A stretch of DNA of 64,000 bases from an uncultured Eubacterium sp. (GCA_900543485.1 UQRM01000007.1:34690-98689), one strand, 5' to 3'. Shown: positions 8,201-16,642, counted from the first letter of the stretch. Made by a program: numbers and translations. The notes: generated by a model from the sequence alone, not told the origin.

Positions 8201-10445
8201 TTGCCCAGCCTACGAAAACACGACCTTTTTTCATCGGTATTTTATTCGGGATAGTTGCTTTCGTATCATCCCTATAGGCATATACCGGTTCCGGCATATC
8301 CTCAGCCTCACCGCTCTGATCCGTATCTATGAAGGATAACTTGTTACGGGACATATCGATCTCGACCTCAAGATTCTCTTTTTCGGGTTCGCCCGTTTCG
8401 TTAAAATCTTTCGAAACCTTGAACTGGTGACCGTATTCATCTTCTGCCGTAATCTCCAGCTTAAATGCATTCTTCGGCAAATAGATCGTTACAATACCCT
8501 TGGCATCGGTAGTTCCGCTGGTAAGACCCTCGAACCGCTCCTTATCCTTTTCCCCGTAATCGTTTCCGTAAGTTATATCATAGCTTATTTTTGCGCCTGC
8601 AACATCCTTATCGTCCTGATCTGTCACATGCACCTTGAGCCTGTATCCCCAGTGCGGGCATTCCGTAAACCCAGAGTCATCGTATGTATCCGAAATATAG
8701 AAATTTGTCAGCAATGCAGGTGCCAGTAAGTCTCCGGAAATGCCGTTGCTGAAATTCCCCGCATTTGCACAGATGCTGTAGCCCAGTTTCTTGAAGCTTA
8801 TATCACCGTCTATGCACTTGAAATCCTCGCACGCATGATACTTTCGCTTTCCTTCCCAGTATTGGCCGCTCGTAATTTCAGCGGAAAACACCAGTCCGCT
8901 TTCCAGATCGGCGCTGATAGAGAGTATTTCCACGCATTTCCCCGCGATCCCCGCAGCAAACCCAACGAATAGCTCCCCTCCAAGAGTAATCCCATCAAAT
9001 GTAGATTCACTGTCAGGTGAAATACAATTCAGATTCAGTCCTGTCCGCGAGCTGACACCTATCATCAAATATGTCGGCAGATACAGATCAAACCTGACGC
9101 CGCCATGCGCCGAGCCTGAAAACCTCACATTTATACTGACCTCAAATTCAACAACGCCTTTTACTCCTAAGGAGAACGTCTTGAGAGGGATATCGAACAC
9201 TGTGGACGGCAGATTCACATCGACTTCTGCATCTTCAAAGTATCTGTCATCTATAATGATAATCGAAAACTCAAACAATGTCGGCGTATAGATATTGCCT
9301 ATGAACTGGGTCTTCATGGTTCCCTTCATCTGCGCCTTGAAGGTTATACCACCAGGCAGCCATATATCAATTTCCTCATCGTAATCGTGCTTGTTCGTGA
9401 TATTCGCTGTCTTGAGATATGTTGCCATTTCCTCCCCGTTGACTTCTCCGTTTTCGCCGGCGCTGTCCAGAACTTCACCGCGCAAAACCGCACTGGCCGA
9501 TTTCCTGTCTACATTCGCACTCTTGGCTTTGAACATGGCGTAGCTCGTTTCCGTTCCGTTGGCGCCTACAGTCTCATCCGTTATGAACACCGGTGCGCCG
9601 TATTCGATATCCTCGAGCTGACGGGATAGCTCGCTGTCTATGTTATTGAGAGTGCAAAGCTGATCTCCGCCGTTGGCAGGCATCATTTCAACCTGAAGCC
9701 CGCCTGTACTTTCCACGCCTTCCGCCCCTTCCTGACCGGCAGAACCTTCATCTATGCGGATGACATCGTCGGCGAGGATAAGGAAGCTGCCTTCCTCCGC
9801 ACCGGCATTTTCAGCAAGCTCAACGAGACGATCCCCCTCATCTCTGAAATCGTCTATTGTCTTGTCGCTGACTTCACGGATCGCCTCAGTATACTGATTT
9901 GTCACGTATGGATCGGTCAGGTCTTTTCCCAAACCGTCCTGAAGCAGTATTTCCAGTATGAAATATTCCGGCATTTTTTCATCAAATGTCACATTTGTCG
10001 TGGTGAGCTCGTCGGGTGAAGGCGTTACCTCCACGCTCTTTGTATATACCGGTGGCTTCTCCTTGTATTCGCCATCATGACTGTCATCGTAAAAATTCAC
10101 GACGATCTTACGGGCATCTCCCATCCAGTTGATCTCGGCAGTCTTTGCATCGGTATCGACTTTGACGCTATTGAACCCCGCCTCTGTTTCATCCCCCGCA
10201 GAGACAGCCGTCCCATTGCCGGCGATCGTCGTATTTCCTACGGTCTTCACATCTCCGGCCTCTGCGGTGTTCTGATCCTTCGCCTTCTTTGTATCCTTTT
10301 TCGTTTCTGCCTTAGCCGCATCCGTCTTCTCAACCTTATCCGCCGGTGCAGCCTCCGCCCTTGCCGAGCCTACAGCAGGATAGATCGTGACTGCGAGCGT
10401 GACTGTCAATATTACGGCGATGATCCTTTTCGTAATGTTCTTCAT
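5289..10445 (-). CDS. Giant cell-surface protein with about ten InlB-type (Listeria-Bacteroides) repeats
   Basis: About 1718 residues. A signal peptide occupies residues 1-35, ending near SARAEA. A lysine/alanine-rich linker follows, then an N-terminal beta-rich region of about 600 residues that I do not recognise. Near residues 590-680 is an Ig or carboxypeptidase-regulatory-like domain. From about residue 715 to 1660 the protein consists of InlB_B repeats with FDPNGG, FxGWT and YTANW or LYAQW signatures. It ends in a Thr-Pro-Thr-Gly-Asp motif, a hydrophobic helix and RRRRSR, a sortase-type tail with a non-standard motif. Start 10445 follows GGAGG by 8 bases. InlB repeats occur in adhesins and other surface proteins; the ligand is unknown. 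A promoter with a palindrome and an attenuator-like leader precede it. Confidence 0.9.
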   Translation of the reverse strand: MKNITKRIIAVILTVTLAVTIYPAVGSARAEAAPADKVEKTDAAKAETKKDTKKAKDQNTAEAGDVKTVGNTTIAGNGTAVSAGDETEAGFNSVKVDTDAKTAEINWMGDARKIVVNFYDDSHDGEYKEKPPVYTKSVEVTPSPDELTTTNVTFDEKMPEYFILEILLQDGLGKDLTDPYVTNQYTEAIREVSDKTIDDFRDEGDRLVELAENAGAEEGSFLILADDVIRIDEGSAGQEGAEGVESTGGLQVEMMPANGGDQLCTLNNIDSELSRQLEDIEYGAPVFITDETVGANGTETSYAMFKAKSANVDRKSASAVLRGEVLDSAGENGEVNGEEMATYLKTANITNKHDYDEEIDIWLPGGITFKAQMKGTMKTQFIGNIYTPTLFEFSIIIIDDRYFEDAEVDVNLPSTVFDIPLKTFSLGVKGVVEFEVSINVRFSGSAHGGVRFDLYLPTYLMIGVSSRTGLNLNCISPDSESTFDGITLGGELFVGFAAGIAGKCVEILSISADLESGLVFSAEITSGQYWEGKRKYHACEDFKCIDGDISFKKLGYSICANAGNFSNGISGDLLAPALLTNFYISDTYDDSGFTECPHWGYRLKVHVTDQDDKDVAGAKISYDITYGNDYGEKDKERFEGLTSGTTDAKGIVTIYLPKNAFKLEITAEDEYGHQFKVSKDFNETGEPEKENLEVEIDMSRNKLSFIDTDQSGEAEDMPEPVYAYRDDTKATIPNKIPMKKGRVFVGWAKEQGSTTADYKPRDKIEVNEDMQLYAVWAYSTYTINFDPNVPANATKELQGKMEPMTIIYDFDKKSYSIENGYDLPGWTFRGWSREKYAPYDEDIIKDNTITNEDLLNSDTDTITLYAQWAPKSYEVIFQNNGEKVGQQGIYYDTPTQLLSAEQLKLEKENSIFAYWTVEGDPAEQYPDKAKVTNLCNVNEDGSLTGTTLEATWINKTGATIIITDNGEFVNAGERISVTLKGFSDDTKKYDVTFVEQSPGIYCVESTSAAIDEGAYNVIFNDEALQAYNTDRTIDVDENFGVYNFDYYTVKAACDGKGTISVTKEDSTQVDSEDKLIRGTEINVTATAYAGHHFEQYTILGSDSGMKWDPTGAEQKLTVTGDMDIEAHFAPNRYQVVFHDNDGGEDKTITQDMVYGQQQNLFANQFERYGYNFAGWTKTSDWPGPASCDYEDKAQLKEKDIPVENGGELHLYAQWNPVSVMINFEPNDAEGEKYAQETFYETELLKCAFNRPYWDFVGWNTQKNGGGISYPDGAKFVLDDPVKNPEITLYAQWEPTEYTIDYDLAGGTVLKGNPTTYNINTEKFRLNNPQRVGYEFLGWTGTGIIEPEKTVTIEKGSHGNREYTANWKAEEKTLKFDPNGGEWEDGKAGILAKKADYDSTVTIPDSPTREHYTFEFWEDESGNKYIPGHEYKVRDNQEFKALWEPVQYVIEYDLAGGTIAEDANPAVYTTETDDFTLAAPERDGYVFLGWTGSNGDKPEKKVTISKGSHGNREYTANWKAEEKTLKFDPNGGEWEDGKTETLAKKADYDSTVIIPDAPAREHYTFEFWEDESGNKYIPGHEYKVRDDQEFKALWEPVQYVIEYDLAGGTVAEDANPTVYTTETDDFTLAAPERDGYIFLGWTGSNGDKPEKEVTIEKGSGGDKSYTANWEPVKTATPEDETKDKGTPTGDSFDPLLWGVLLLSSAAVLAVLYGRRRRSR
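5494..6399 (-). repeat. Two near-identical 453-bp tandem repeats inside the surface-protein gene
   Basis: Two copies of a 453-base (151-codon) unit differ at only a few positions. A third, clearly diverged copy follows from about 6400. Each unit encodes two InlB-type modules. The DNA identity is high enough for slippage or recombination that changes copy number. Confidence 0.85.
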
Positions 10446-10524
10446 ACCCTCTTCCTCCAAATGTCAAACCCTTTACCCTTAATGCCCCTTGACATAAAAC
10501 ATATTAATCCATATTATTTATACC

Positions 10525-10569
10525 AAAAAAAAGCGATTCTGACATCGCCCGTTTGAGGAGGTAAATCGG
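10525..10569 (-). promoter_or_regulatory. Leader element A: conserved motif plus T-run in the 5' UTR of the giant surface-protein gene
   Basis: On the minus strand this reads TTACCTCCTCAAACGGGC, then GATGTCAGAATCGC, then eight T. Most of it recurs at 12846-12903, where it forms a clear terminator hairpin. It lies about 50 bases after the predicted transcription start and 80 bases before the start codon. An attenuator is the likely role. Here the outer stem is weaker (CGATT/AATCG) than in the second copy. Confidence 0.5.
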
Positions 10570-10623
10570 ATATCGAAGCGGCACTTTTTCAAGGCCGCTC
10601 CCTGAATTGAACCGGGATCCCGC

Positions 10624-10697
10624 ATTATATCCGCCTTTTCCAAAGGCTCACATGTTCGGAGCCGCGAACACTTTTCGGAATATTTCGCTATATTTCG
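10624..10697 (-). promoter_or_regulatory. Surface-protein promoter with palindrome and phased TTCG half-sites
   Basis: The -10 box is a perfect TATAAT (10624-10629), but the -35 position (10647-10652) reads TGTGAG, so an activator is probably needed. GTTCG-N6-CGAAC (10654-10669) is centred about 44 bases upstream of the expected start. Further upstream, TTCG recurs at 10674, 10684 and 10694, exactly one helical turn apart. The palindrome recurs at the regulator's own promoter (14186-14200). Confidence 0.6.
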
Positions 10698-10700
10698 CGA

Positions 10701-10742
10701 AAAAAAATAAGGGAGGCGGATCGTCAACAAGCCCACGCTCCC
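10701..10742 (-). terminator. Terminator of the beta-helix-like surface protein gene
   Basis: GGGAG(C)GTGG pairs with CCGCCTCCC (10711-10742), followed on the minus strand by TTATTTTTTTT. Confidence 0.75.
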
Positions 10743-10802
10743 ATATTTTTTATTAAAATCAGATATCTGTTTTCTTCATCACATACATCTGCTCAACCGA
10801 TA

Positions 10803-12785
10803 TCATGCTCTGTGTTTTTTCCTTGTCCCATATACGACAATCCCTCCTGCCGCAGCCGCAAGAGCCATGAGTGCTATCATAGGAGCGGCATTAAAATCAT
10901 CGCCTGTTCCCGGCGTCCCGGCTTTTCCTTTGGTAGTATCATCTTTACCTGCGGGATCGTCGGTTCCCGGAGTCACATCAGTGACATCAGCTGTATAGCT
11001 GTGGAATACCGGACCGAAGCTTTTGCCCATAGAAGTCTCGGTTTTGAAAGGCGAGCCTTCTATGGCTGCCGCACCGATCACGCTGATTGTTCCGGTGCTG
11101 TCGATTTCAATATCACTGCCAGTCTCTGCTGCTATCATCTTTCCCTGAGCCGGCGAAGCGATTACATCGGATGCATTTATGCCATAGGTTTCTCCCTTGC
11201 TTTCCGCCCCGAAAGCCAGCACGACACCGCCTTTTATTATCGCATTGCCGTTCATAGCGCTGATACCAACGCTGCCGTCGCTTCCTTCTCCTCCGAGAGC
11301 AGTGACATCAGTACTATCTCCGCTTATGATGACATCTCCTGCTTCACTGAAGATGCCGCCGCTATATCCGGACGGATCTGCCTCCACTGTATACCTCTGA
11401 CTCTCAGCAAACACGCTGCCTCCGCTGATGATAATATCCTCATATGCACGGATGCCATCACTTACGCTGTCGGTGCCGTCGGCGCAGCATCCTTCAGTCT
11501 CTACGCTGCCGCCGGATATATTGACGCTGCCGGTATCTGAGCCGATCCCTACGCTACCGCTGTTTTCTCCACTTGCGTGACCTCCGGAGCTGCTCACTTT
11601 ACCACCTTCTATGATGACGTCTCCTGCTTCGCTGAAGATGCCGCCGCTGTACTTGGCTTTATCACCGGCAGCGGATACAACTCCGTCTTTGATGGTGATG
11701 CCCTCCGCAGCGCGGATACCATCGCTTACGCCGTTGTTATCCAACGCCTCGCTCCCATTGGCTACAACAGTACCACCGTTGACAGAAACGGCTCCTCCTT
11801 CAGCGCTGATACCAACGCTGCTGTTATTATCCGTTCCTACGATATGTCCACCTTTACGTACTGTCTGGCTTTCCGTGCCGCTGCTGTCTGTATTGGCCTT
11901 TCCGGCCTTAGCCTCGATGTTGGCGTTTATGGAAATGTCTCCGCTTCCGCTGCATATACCATTGCTGTGCTTTCCTTCTCCGCCGTTAGCCTTCACATTA
12001 CCGGTAGTATTGATCCTTATATGGTTTTCCGCGCAGATACCATCGCCGTTTACAGCCTTGCCGCCGTTGGCAGTAACACTTCCTCCATTGATATAGATCT
12101 CACCTGCCTCATCTCCGGCGGCCCAGATGCCATTGCTCGCGCCATTGGTAGTCGCTTCGTCACCGGTCGCCTCAACAGTACCGCCGTTGATGATGACATT
12201 TCCTGCTTCCGCGCCTATACCGACGCTTCCGGATGCAGCCTTTTCACCTTCGGCAGTTATTTTTTCAACATCTCCGTTGATGGTCACATCGCCTCCCGAG
12301 CTGTAGATCCCGCCGCTGTAGGTTGCGGCTCCTCCGGCTGCAGTCAGACTACCACCATTACTGTCAGATGTACTGGTGATGATTATATCGCCTTTTGCGA
12401 ATATACCGTCACTCGCTTCTTCTGCTCCTTGACTGTTGCTGCCGCCAGTCACGCTGTTTGTTCCCGAAATATCGATAGTGATATCCCCTTCGGCACTGAT
12501 TCCGTGACGTTCGGAAGGTGCAACGATGGTTGCATTACTGAGGTACAGAACACCGTCAGAAAACATTACGTTGTAATTCTCCTCGCCGGGGTCCTGTTTC
12601 CTAACTGTTCCATCTTTATCCGTGGTCGCACGATCACCATTATTCAGCGTCACATCGCTCACTGTAACGCTTGTCGCCTTGTTTTCCGTTCCCGGCTCCG
12701 CCGACGCAGTCATGGGAGCAAGACCCATGATCAGCATAAGAGCAAGCAGTATCATTACAGACCGCTTCTTTAATATTCGTCCCAT
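10803..12785 (-). CDS. Glycine-rich repetitive surface protein (beta-helix-like, carbohydrate-binding-type repeats)
   Basis: About 660 residues. A signal peptide ends near MTASAEPG. About 400 residues of short repeats follow, with the pattern GI-x-A-E-G-D-I-x-I-x-G-G-x-V-x-A-x-G, a regular turn pattern expected for a parallel beta-helix and similar to Cthe_2159-type polysaccharide-binding proteins. The end carries GTPGTGDDFN, a hydrophobic helix and RKKHRA, that is, a sortase-type tail with an xPxTGD variant. Start 12785 lies 7 bases after AGGAGG; the ATG at 12791 overlaps that site. It sits between the regulator and the giant surface protein on the same strand. Ligand binding is inferred only from the repeat pattern. 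Confidence 0.82.
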   Translation of the reverse strand: MGRILKKRSVMILLALMLIMGLAPMTASAEPGTENKATSVTVSDVTLNNGDRATTDKDGTVRKQDPGEENYNVMFSDGVLYLSNATIVAPSERHGISAEGDITIDISGTNSVTGGSNSQGAEEASDGIFAKGDIIITSTSDSNGGSLTAAGGAATYSGGIYSSGGDVTINGDVEKITAEGEKAASGSVGIGAEAGNVIINGGTVEATGDEATTNGASNGIWAAGDEAGEIYINGGSVTANGGKAVNGDGICAENHIRINTTGNVKANGGEGKHSNGICSGSGDISINANIEAKAGKANTDSSGTESQTVRKGGHIVGTDNNSSVGISAEGGAVSVNGGTVVANGSEALDNNGVSDGIRAAEGITIKDGVVSAAGDKAKYSGGIFSEAGDVIIEGGKVSSSGGHASGENSGSVGIGSDTGSVNISGGSVETEGCCADGTDSVSDGIRAYEDIIISGGSVFAESQRYTVEADPSGYSGGIFSEAGDVIISGDSTDVTALGGEGSDGSVGISAMNGNAIIKGGVVLAFGAESKGETYGINASDVIASPAQGKMIAAETGSDIEIDSTGTISVIGAAAIEGSPFKTETSMGKSFGPVFHSYTADVTDVTPGTDDPAGKDDTTKGKAGTPGTGDDFNAAPMIALMALAAAAGGIVVYGTRKKHRA

Positions 12786-12845
12786 TATCATCCCTCCTGT
12801 AAAAAGTATTAGAACATATCGATCCTTTCACAATCTTTATAACAG

Positions 12846-12903
12846 AAAAAAACGGATCTGACATCACCCGTTTGAAGAGGTAAAATGGGTAATTTCAGAT
12901 CCG
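12846..12903 (-). terminator. Leader/terminator element B between the regulator and the beta-helix surface gene
   Basis: CGGATCTGA and TCAGATCCG form a perfect 9-bp outer stem (12853-12903), with an ATTACCC/GGGTGAT inner stem and seven T. The loop TTACCTCTTCAAACGGG is shared with element A at 10525-10569. It follows the regulator's stop, and I see no convincing promoter between it and the next gene, so it may act as an attenuator. Confidence 0.8.
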
Positions 12904-12929
12904 ATATTATCGATATCCTTTTATGTCGC

Positions 12930-14138
12930 CTATCTGAGCATGTACTTTTTCAAGTCCTGCCTGCGGCTGATCCCCAGCTTCTGCATGGCTGCGGACAAAT
13001 GTCTTTTTACCGTATGCTGCGATATGTTCATATGCTCACCGATCTCCTGATTAGTCCAGCCTCGTGCCGCCAGCATGGCAGCGGCAAACTCTGTCGTAGT
13101 GAGGTTGTCCGCGACGTCGTGCCCCGTGTCAGGATTATGGACCTTGCGCCAGCCGGCGGAAAACCTGTAGGTTATATCTATGATCCGCTTGAAATCTTCC
13201 GGCCATTCAGGCTTTATCACCGCTTCCAGCATACCGCCGAGAAGGCCATGATGTTCTCCCAGCCCCTCGATGAGATCGTCGGGTCTTGCCAGCTCCCATG
13301 CCGCCAGCATATGCTCCTCTGCCCTTTCCTTCTCTCTCAGACTCATATAATCCATGACAGCGACCAGGTGGAGATATATCGCCGGTATCGGATATTCCTG
13401 CGCTCCCATGGCAAAGGTAGCCTCCACGACCCCCAGACTCTTTTCATATTCTTTTTTAAGATAGAGATAATGGGCTTGCACATAAAGAGCGAAGGCTCTG
13501 ACGCCCGGCGGTAAAGCCGGCAGAAAGTCCTTGCTCGATGGCATCCCTTCCGGCAGCGGCAGATGCAGGAGCACAGCTGACGCTACGTTGATAAAGGCTC
13601 CGGCCACACGGTTTTCAGCCGACGCCTCATCACTGCTGCTCAACATATCCTTCACCTGTTCCAACGCGTATCTTGCCCTCTGTATCTTTCCTATGGAAAG
13701 ATTAGCGTAAGCATATATGAGACATGCGGAAAGCCTGATGTACATATCAGAACTTGTCAGGTAACGCTCTGCCTCACCTGCAGCTTCTTCCGCGTGGCCG
13801 CTGAAATAATGGTATTCAGCAAAAGCTATGTCCCTTTCGGAGTTCTCCTCCATAGCCTCTATGCTCTCAAGGCAGTGTCCCGGAACAAAAGGTGTATTCA
13901 AAAGCGGCATCAATCCCCGATACAGACCTTCCGCCGGGCTCTTGCCTCCCGGTCTTTCTCTCCTGTCTTTCCCTTTTACTTTCCTCGGATCAACGGGCTT
14001 CTGCGCGTCATCAGGTATTCCCCAGGAGACGCCCAGCTTTATTATGCCGTCTATCCTTCCCTGTGCACAGTATTTCTGTACCTGTCTTTCCGATATATTC
14101 CATTTTTCTGCTGCTTCACGTACTGTCATGTATTCCAT
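12930..14138 (-). CDS. LuxR-type regulator with an extra N-terminal MerR/excisionase-like helix-turn-helix
   Basis: 402 residues. Residues 1-50 (MTVREAAEKWNISERQVQKYCAQGRI, given here only as the region) look like an excisionase/MerR-type winged helix. A basic linker follows. The middle is alpha-helical and TPR-like, with alternating short helices. The last 65 residues are a GerE/LuxR DNA-binding domain (LTTTEFAAAMLAARG, then NQEIGEHMNISQHTVKRHLS). Two DNA-binding domains in one chain are unusual. The two surface-protein genes follow directly downstream, and its promoter holds the same palindrome as the giant gene's promoter, so it is the obvious candidate regulator of this island. The inducing signal is unknown. 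Confidence 0.85.
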   Translation of the reverse strand: MEYMTVREAAEKWNISERQVQKYCAQGRIDGIIKLGVSWGIPDDAQKPVDPRKVKGKDRRERPGGKSPAEGLYRGLMPLLNTPFVPGHCLESIEAMEENSERDIAFAEYHYFSGHAEEAAGEAERYLTSSDMYIRLSACLIYAYANLSIGKIQRARYALEQVKDMLSSSDEASAENRVAGAFINVASAVLLHLPLPEGMPSSKDFLPALPPGVRAFALYVQAHYLYLKKEYEKSLGVVEATFAMGAQEYPIPAIYLHLVAVMDYMSLREKERAEEHMLAAWELARPDDLIEGLGEHHGLLGGMLEAVIKPEWPEDFKRIIDITYRFSAGWRKVHNPDTGHDVADNLTTTEFAAAMLAARGWTNQEIGEHMNISQHTVKRHLSAAMQKLGISRRQDLKKYMLR

Positions 14139-14185
14139 ATGATCTCTTCCTGTATATTCCCCATTGAAATACTATATAGATTTCT

Positions 14186-14236
14186 GTTCGTATCTGCGAA
14201 TACTTTTATTATATTTTCTTTTTCGAATTTTTTCAA
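14186..14236 (-). promoter_or_regulatory. Promoter of the LuxR-type regulator with an autoregulatory palindrome
   Basis: TTGAAA (14231-14236) and TATAAT (14208-14213) have a 17-base spacer. GTTCG-N6-CGAAT (14186-14201) covers the expected transcription start, a position that suits autorepression. Confidence 0.65.
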
Positions 14237-14300
14237 CGACTGCTCCACAAATTTCCGTTCAGGCAGGCTCCGCAAATTTTCATCCCGGCAAAGATGTAAA

Positions 14301-14339
14301 CTAAAAAGGAAGATTCGCGTCAATATCCAAATCTTCCTT
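14301..14339 (-). terminator. Terminator of the amino-acid ABC transporter operon
   Basis: A perfect 10-bp stem AAGGAAGATT/AATCTTCCTT (14306-14339) is followed on the minus strand by TTTTTA. Confidence 0.85.
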
Positions 14340-14366
14340 ATAAACTATCTCGCTGCCTGCTCTGCG

Positions 14367-15089
14367 TTACAGTACTTTGCTCAGAAAGCTTTTCGTCCTC
14401 TCGTTCTGCGGGTTCCCGAACAGCTCTGCCGGAGAGCCCTGCTCCATCACGATTCCCTCATCGATGAAGAAAACTCTGTCCGCCACTTCTCTCGCAAAGC
14501 CCATCTCATGGGTAACGATGACCATGGTCATGCCGTTTTCCGCCAGACCTTTCATCACGCTCAACACCTCTCCCACCATTTCCGGATCCAGCGCCGAGGT
14601 CGGTTCGTCAAACAGCATTACTTCAGGCTCCATAGCCAGCGCCCTGGCGATAGCCACTCTTTGCTTCTGCCCTCCCGAAAGAGATGCCGGATATGACTCC
14701 GCCTTATCGGAAAGGCCAACTGTCTCCAGGATCGTCCTCGCCTTTTCTTCCGCCTCTTCCTTGCTCAGTCCTTTGACTTTTACAGGGGCCAGCGTAATGT
14801 TGTCCATGACCGTCATATGAGGGAAGAGGTTAAAATTCTGAAACACCATACCCAGTTTTTCTCTTATCTTATCTATGTCTACGTCCGGGACATTTATCCG
14901 CTCTCCGTCGATATATACCTCCCCGCCGGTAGGCTCCTCCAGAAGGTTGAGGCATCTGAGGAATGTGCTCTTTCCGGAACCTGAAGGTCCGATGACGCAC
15001 ACCACCTCCTGCTCCTTTATAGTTTCGCTTATTCCTCTGAGTACATGCAGATCTCCGAAAGATTTTTCCAGATTTCTAACTTCTATCAC
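14367..15089 (-). CDS. Polar amino-acid ABC transporter ATPase (GlnQ/ArtM family)
   Basis: 240 residues, cytoplasmic ATPase that powers amino-acid uptake. Walker A is GPSGSGKST (about residues 33-41), the Q-loop is in [13 protein letters not shown], the ABC signature is [15 protein letters not shown], and Walker B is [16 protein letters not shown], followed by the switch His in [10 protein letters not shown]. The length is exactly typical. The start overlaps the end of the permease gene by 14 bases, so the two are translationally coupled. Confidence 0.95.
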   Translation of the reverse strand: MIEVRNLEKSFGDLHVLRGISETIKEQEVVCVIGPSGSGKSTFLRCLNLLEEPTGGEVYIDGERINVPDVDIDKIREKLGMVFQNFNLFPHMTVMDNITLAPVKVKGLSKEEAEEKARTILETVGLSDKAESYPASLSGGQKQRVAIARALAMEPEVMLFDEPTSALDPEMVGEVLSVMKGLAENGMTMVIVTHEMGFAREVADRVFFIDEGIVMEQGSPAELFGNPQNERTKSFLSKVL

Positions 15090-15750
15090 TTTGCGCCAGC
15101 CTCCTCTCTATGTATGCCACCAGCCTGGACAATGTGAGGGTCATTATCAGATAAACTATAGCCACGCCTATATATGCCTGAAAGTACAGAAAATCAGATG
15201 ACGCCCATAAAGTACCACGTCTGGTCACCTCCACTATTCCTGCTACAGACAATATGGATGTTTCCTTTATCAATGTCACAAATTCGTTGCCGAGAGCCGG
15301 AACAATGATTTTAAACGCCTGGGGCACGATGATATATCTCATGGTCTGGCCATTGCTGAGTCCAAGAGATCTGGCCGCCTCCGTCTGTCCGATATCGACA
15401 GCCTGAAGCCCACTCCTTATTATTTCCGCCATATATGCCGAGCTGTTTATTCCACAGGCTATGAAGCCCACTATTATCATATGCTCCCAATTGAATTGCA
15501 TATCGAAAATAAGGCGTATCATCTGCGGTACGCCATAGGCCAGTATCAGCACCTGCACCAGCAAAGGTGTCCCTCTCAGCACATCCACATATACCGTCGC
15601 CAGCGCTCTGAGCACTTTGAATTTCGACCGTTTCGCTATTGCCACGAGAAGACCGATGACCAGCCCTCCCATGACCGCTACCAGAGAGATCGCCAACGTC
15701 ATCGGCACACCTCTCGCCGCGACCATTATTCCCTGCAAATAATCTTCCAA
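15076..15750 (-). CDS. Polar amino-acid ABC transporter permease (HisM/GlnP family)
   Basis: 224 residues with about five membrane helices. The cytoplasmic EAA loop that docks the ATPase is visible ([22 protein letters not shown]). The start codon is TTG, with AGGAGG 10 bases upstream. A terminator-like hairpin sits between this gene and the binding-protein gene upstream, which would give more binding protein than permease. Confidence 0.93.
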   Translation of the reverse strand: MEDYLQGIMVAARGVPMTLAISLVAVMGGLVIGLLVAIAKRSKFKVLRALATVYVDVLRGTPLLVQVLILAYGVPQMIRLIFDMQFNWEHMIIVGFIACGINSSAYMAEIIRSGLQAVDIGQTEAARSLGLSNGQTMRYIIVPQAFKIIVPALGNEFVTLIKETSILSVAGIVEVTRRGTLWASSDFLYFQAYIGVAIVYLIMTLTLSRLVAYIERRLAQSDRS

Positions 15751-15786
15751 ACTAACAACGCCTCCTTATGCAAAGTGAGTGTTACC

Positions 15787-15825
15787 AAAAAAACGACCTC
15801 TGACTGCACCGACAGCCAAAGGTCG
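15787..15825 (-). terminator. Internal terminator between binding protein and permease genes
   Basis: CGACCTTTGGCTGTC and its partner GGTGCAGTCAGAGGTCG form a hairpin (15794-15825) followed by seven T on the minus strand. Leaky termination here would set stoichiometry within the operon. Confidence 0.75.
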
Positions 15826-15865
15826 ACTGATTATCATATTTCGATATTTCAGAGCCGCAAAGCGT

Positions 15866-16642
15866 TTACATATTGAACCACTTGTCCACCAGCTCGTCAA
15901 AGGTTCCGTCTTCCTTGATGTTGGCAAGACCGGCGTTGATCTTCTCCAGAAGCTCCGTATTGCCTTTCTGTACAGCGAAGCCATAATTCTCAGCATTGAG
16001 AGCCTCGCCTACCATCTTGATCTTATCAGGCTGCTTAGCCATATAAGCTTCCGTAACAGGCTTGTCATTGATGACTGCCTGTACATCTCCGTTTATCAGC
16101 TGCATCATTACAGTATCCAGTCCATCGAGGATAACAGCTTCACCGATCTGTCCTGAATCAGCCAGTTCCTTTACCTTCTCCGCACCGGTAGTACCCGTCT
16201 GAGCCGCTACTCTCATATCCGAAGTAAGATCATCGATGCTGTTTATCGTATCGTTGTCCACAGGTACGGCTACGAACAGCTGGGATTCATAATAAGCGTC
16301 GCTGAAATCCACCTGCTCCTGTCTCTCAGGGTCATCCTTGTTCATTCCGGCGGCTACGATATCGATATTACCTGCCTGGAGAGCAGGGATGAGTCCGTCG
16401 AAGGACAGATTCTCAAATTCGACTTCAAAGCCCTGATCCTCGCCGATGGCCTTCATGATATCCATGTCGAGACCCACTATGTTCTGATCTTCATCAGTAG
16501 TGTCAAAAGGCGGGAATGTAGGCTCTGTTCCGACTTTGTATACTACCGTATCCGAGCTCGTGTCCTCGCTGTCACCGCCGCATGCCGACAGTGAAAAGAC
16601 GAGAACCATAGCCAGTAAAACTGCAATTACACTTTTCTTCAT
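15866..16642 (-). CDS. Polar amino-acid-binding lipoprotein (SBP_bac_3)
   Basis: 258 residues. A lipoprotein signal ends in FSLSACGG with the lipidated Cys. The type II binding-protein fold follows: GTEPTFPPFDTTDEDQ, GLDMDIMKAI, VAAGMNKDDPERQEQVDFSDAYY and a C-terminal DELVDKWF. The Arg of the AGMNKDDPERQ stretch is the usual ligand carboxylate contact. First gene of the operon with permease and ATPase, behind AAGGAG. Which amino acid binds is not readable. Confidence 0.94.
   Translation of the reverse strand: MKKSVIAVLLAMVLVFSLSACGGDSEDTSSDTVVYKVGTEPTFPPFDTTDEDQNIVGLDMDIMKAIGEDQGFEVEFENLSFDGLIPALQAGNIDIVAAGMNKDDPERQEQVDFSDAYYESQLFVAVPVDNDTINSIDDLTSDMRVAAQTGTTGAEKVKELADSGQIGEAVILDGLDTVMMQLINGDVQAVINDKPVTEAYMAKQPDKIKMVGEALNAENYGFAVQKGNTELLEKINAGLANIKEDGTFDELVDKWFNM

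Noticed and set aside
10525..10620. Cyclic-di-GMP (GEMM) riboswitch in the surface-gene leader
   Set aside because: Considered because surface genes often carry one, but the conserved GEMM core blocks are missing.
11577..12773. Plus-strand open frame of 398 codons
   Set aside because: Mirror of the glycine-rich repeat protein; the low-complexity DNA keeps other frames open.
12885..13514. Plus-strand frame preceded by an AGAGG-like sequence
   Set aside because: The RBS-like bases belong to the terminator loop, and the frame is antisense to the LuxR-type regulator.
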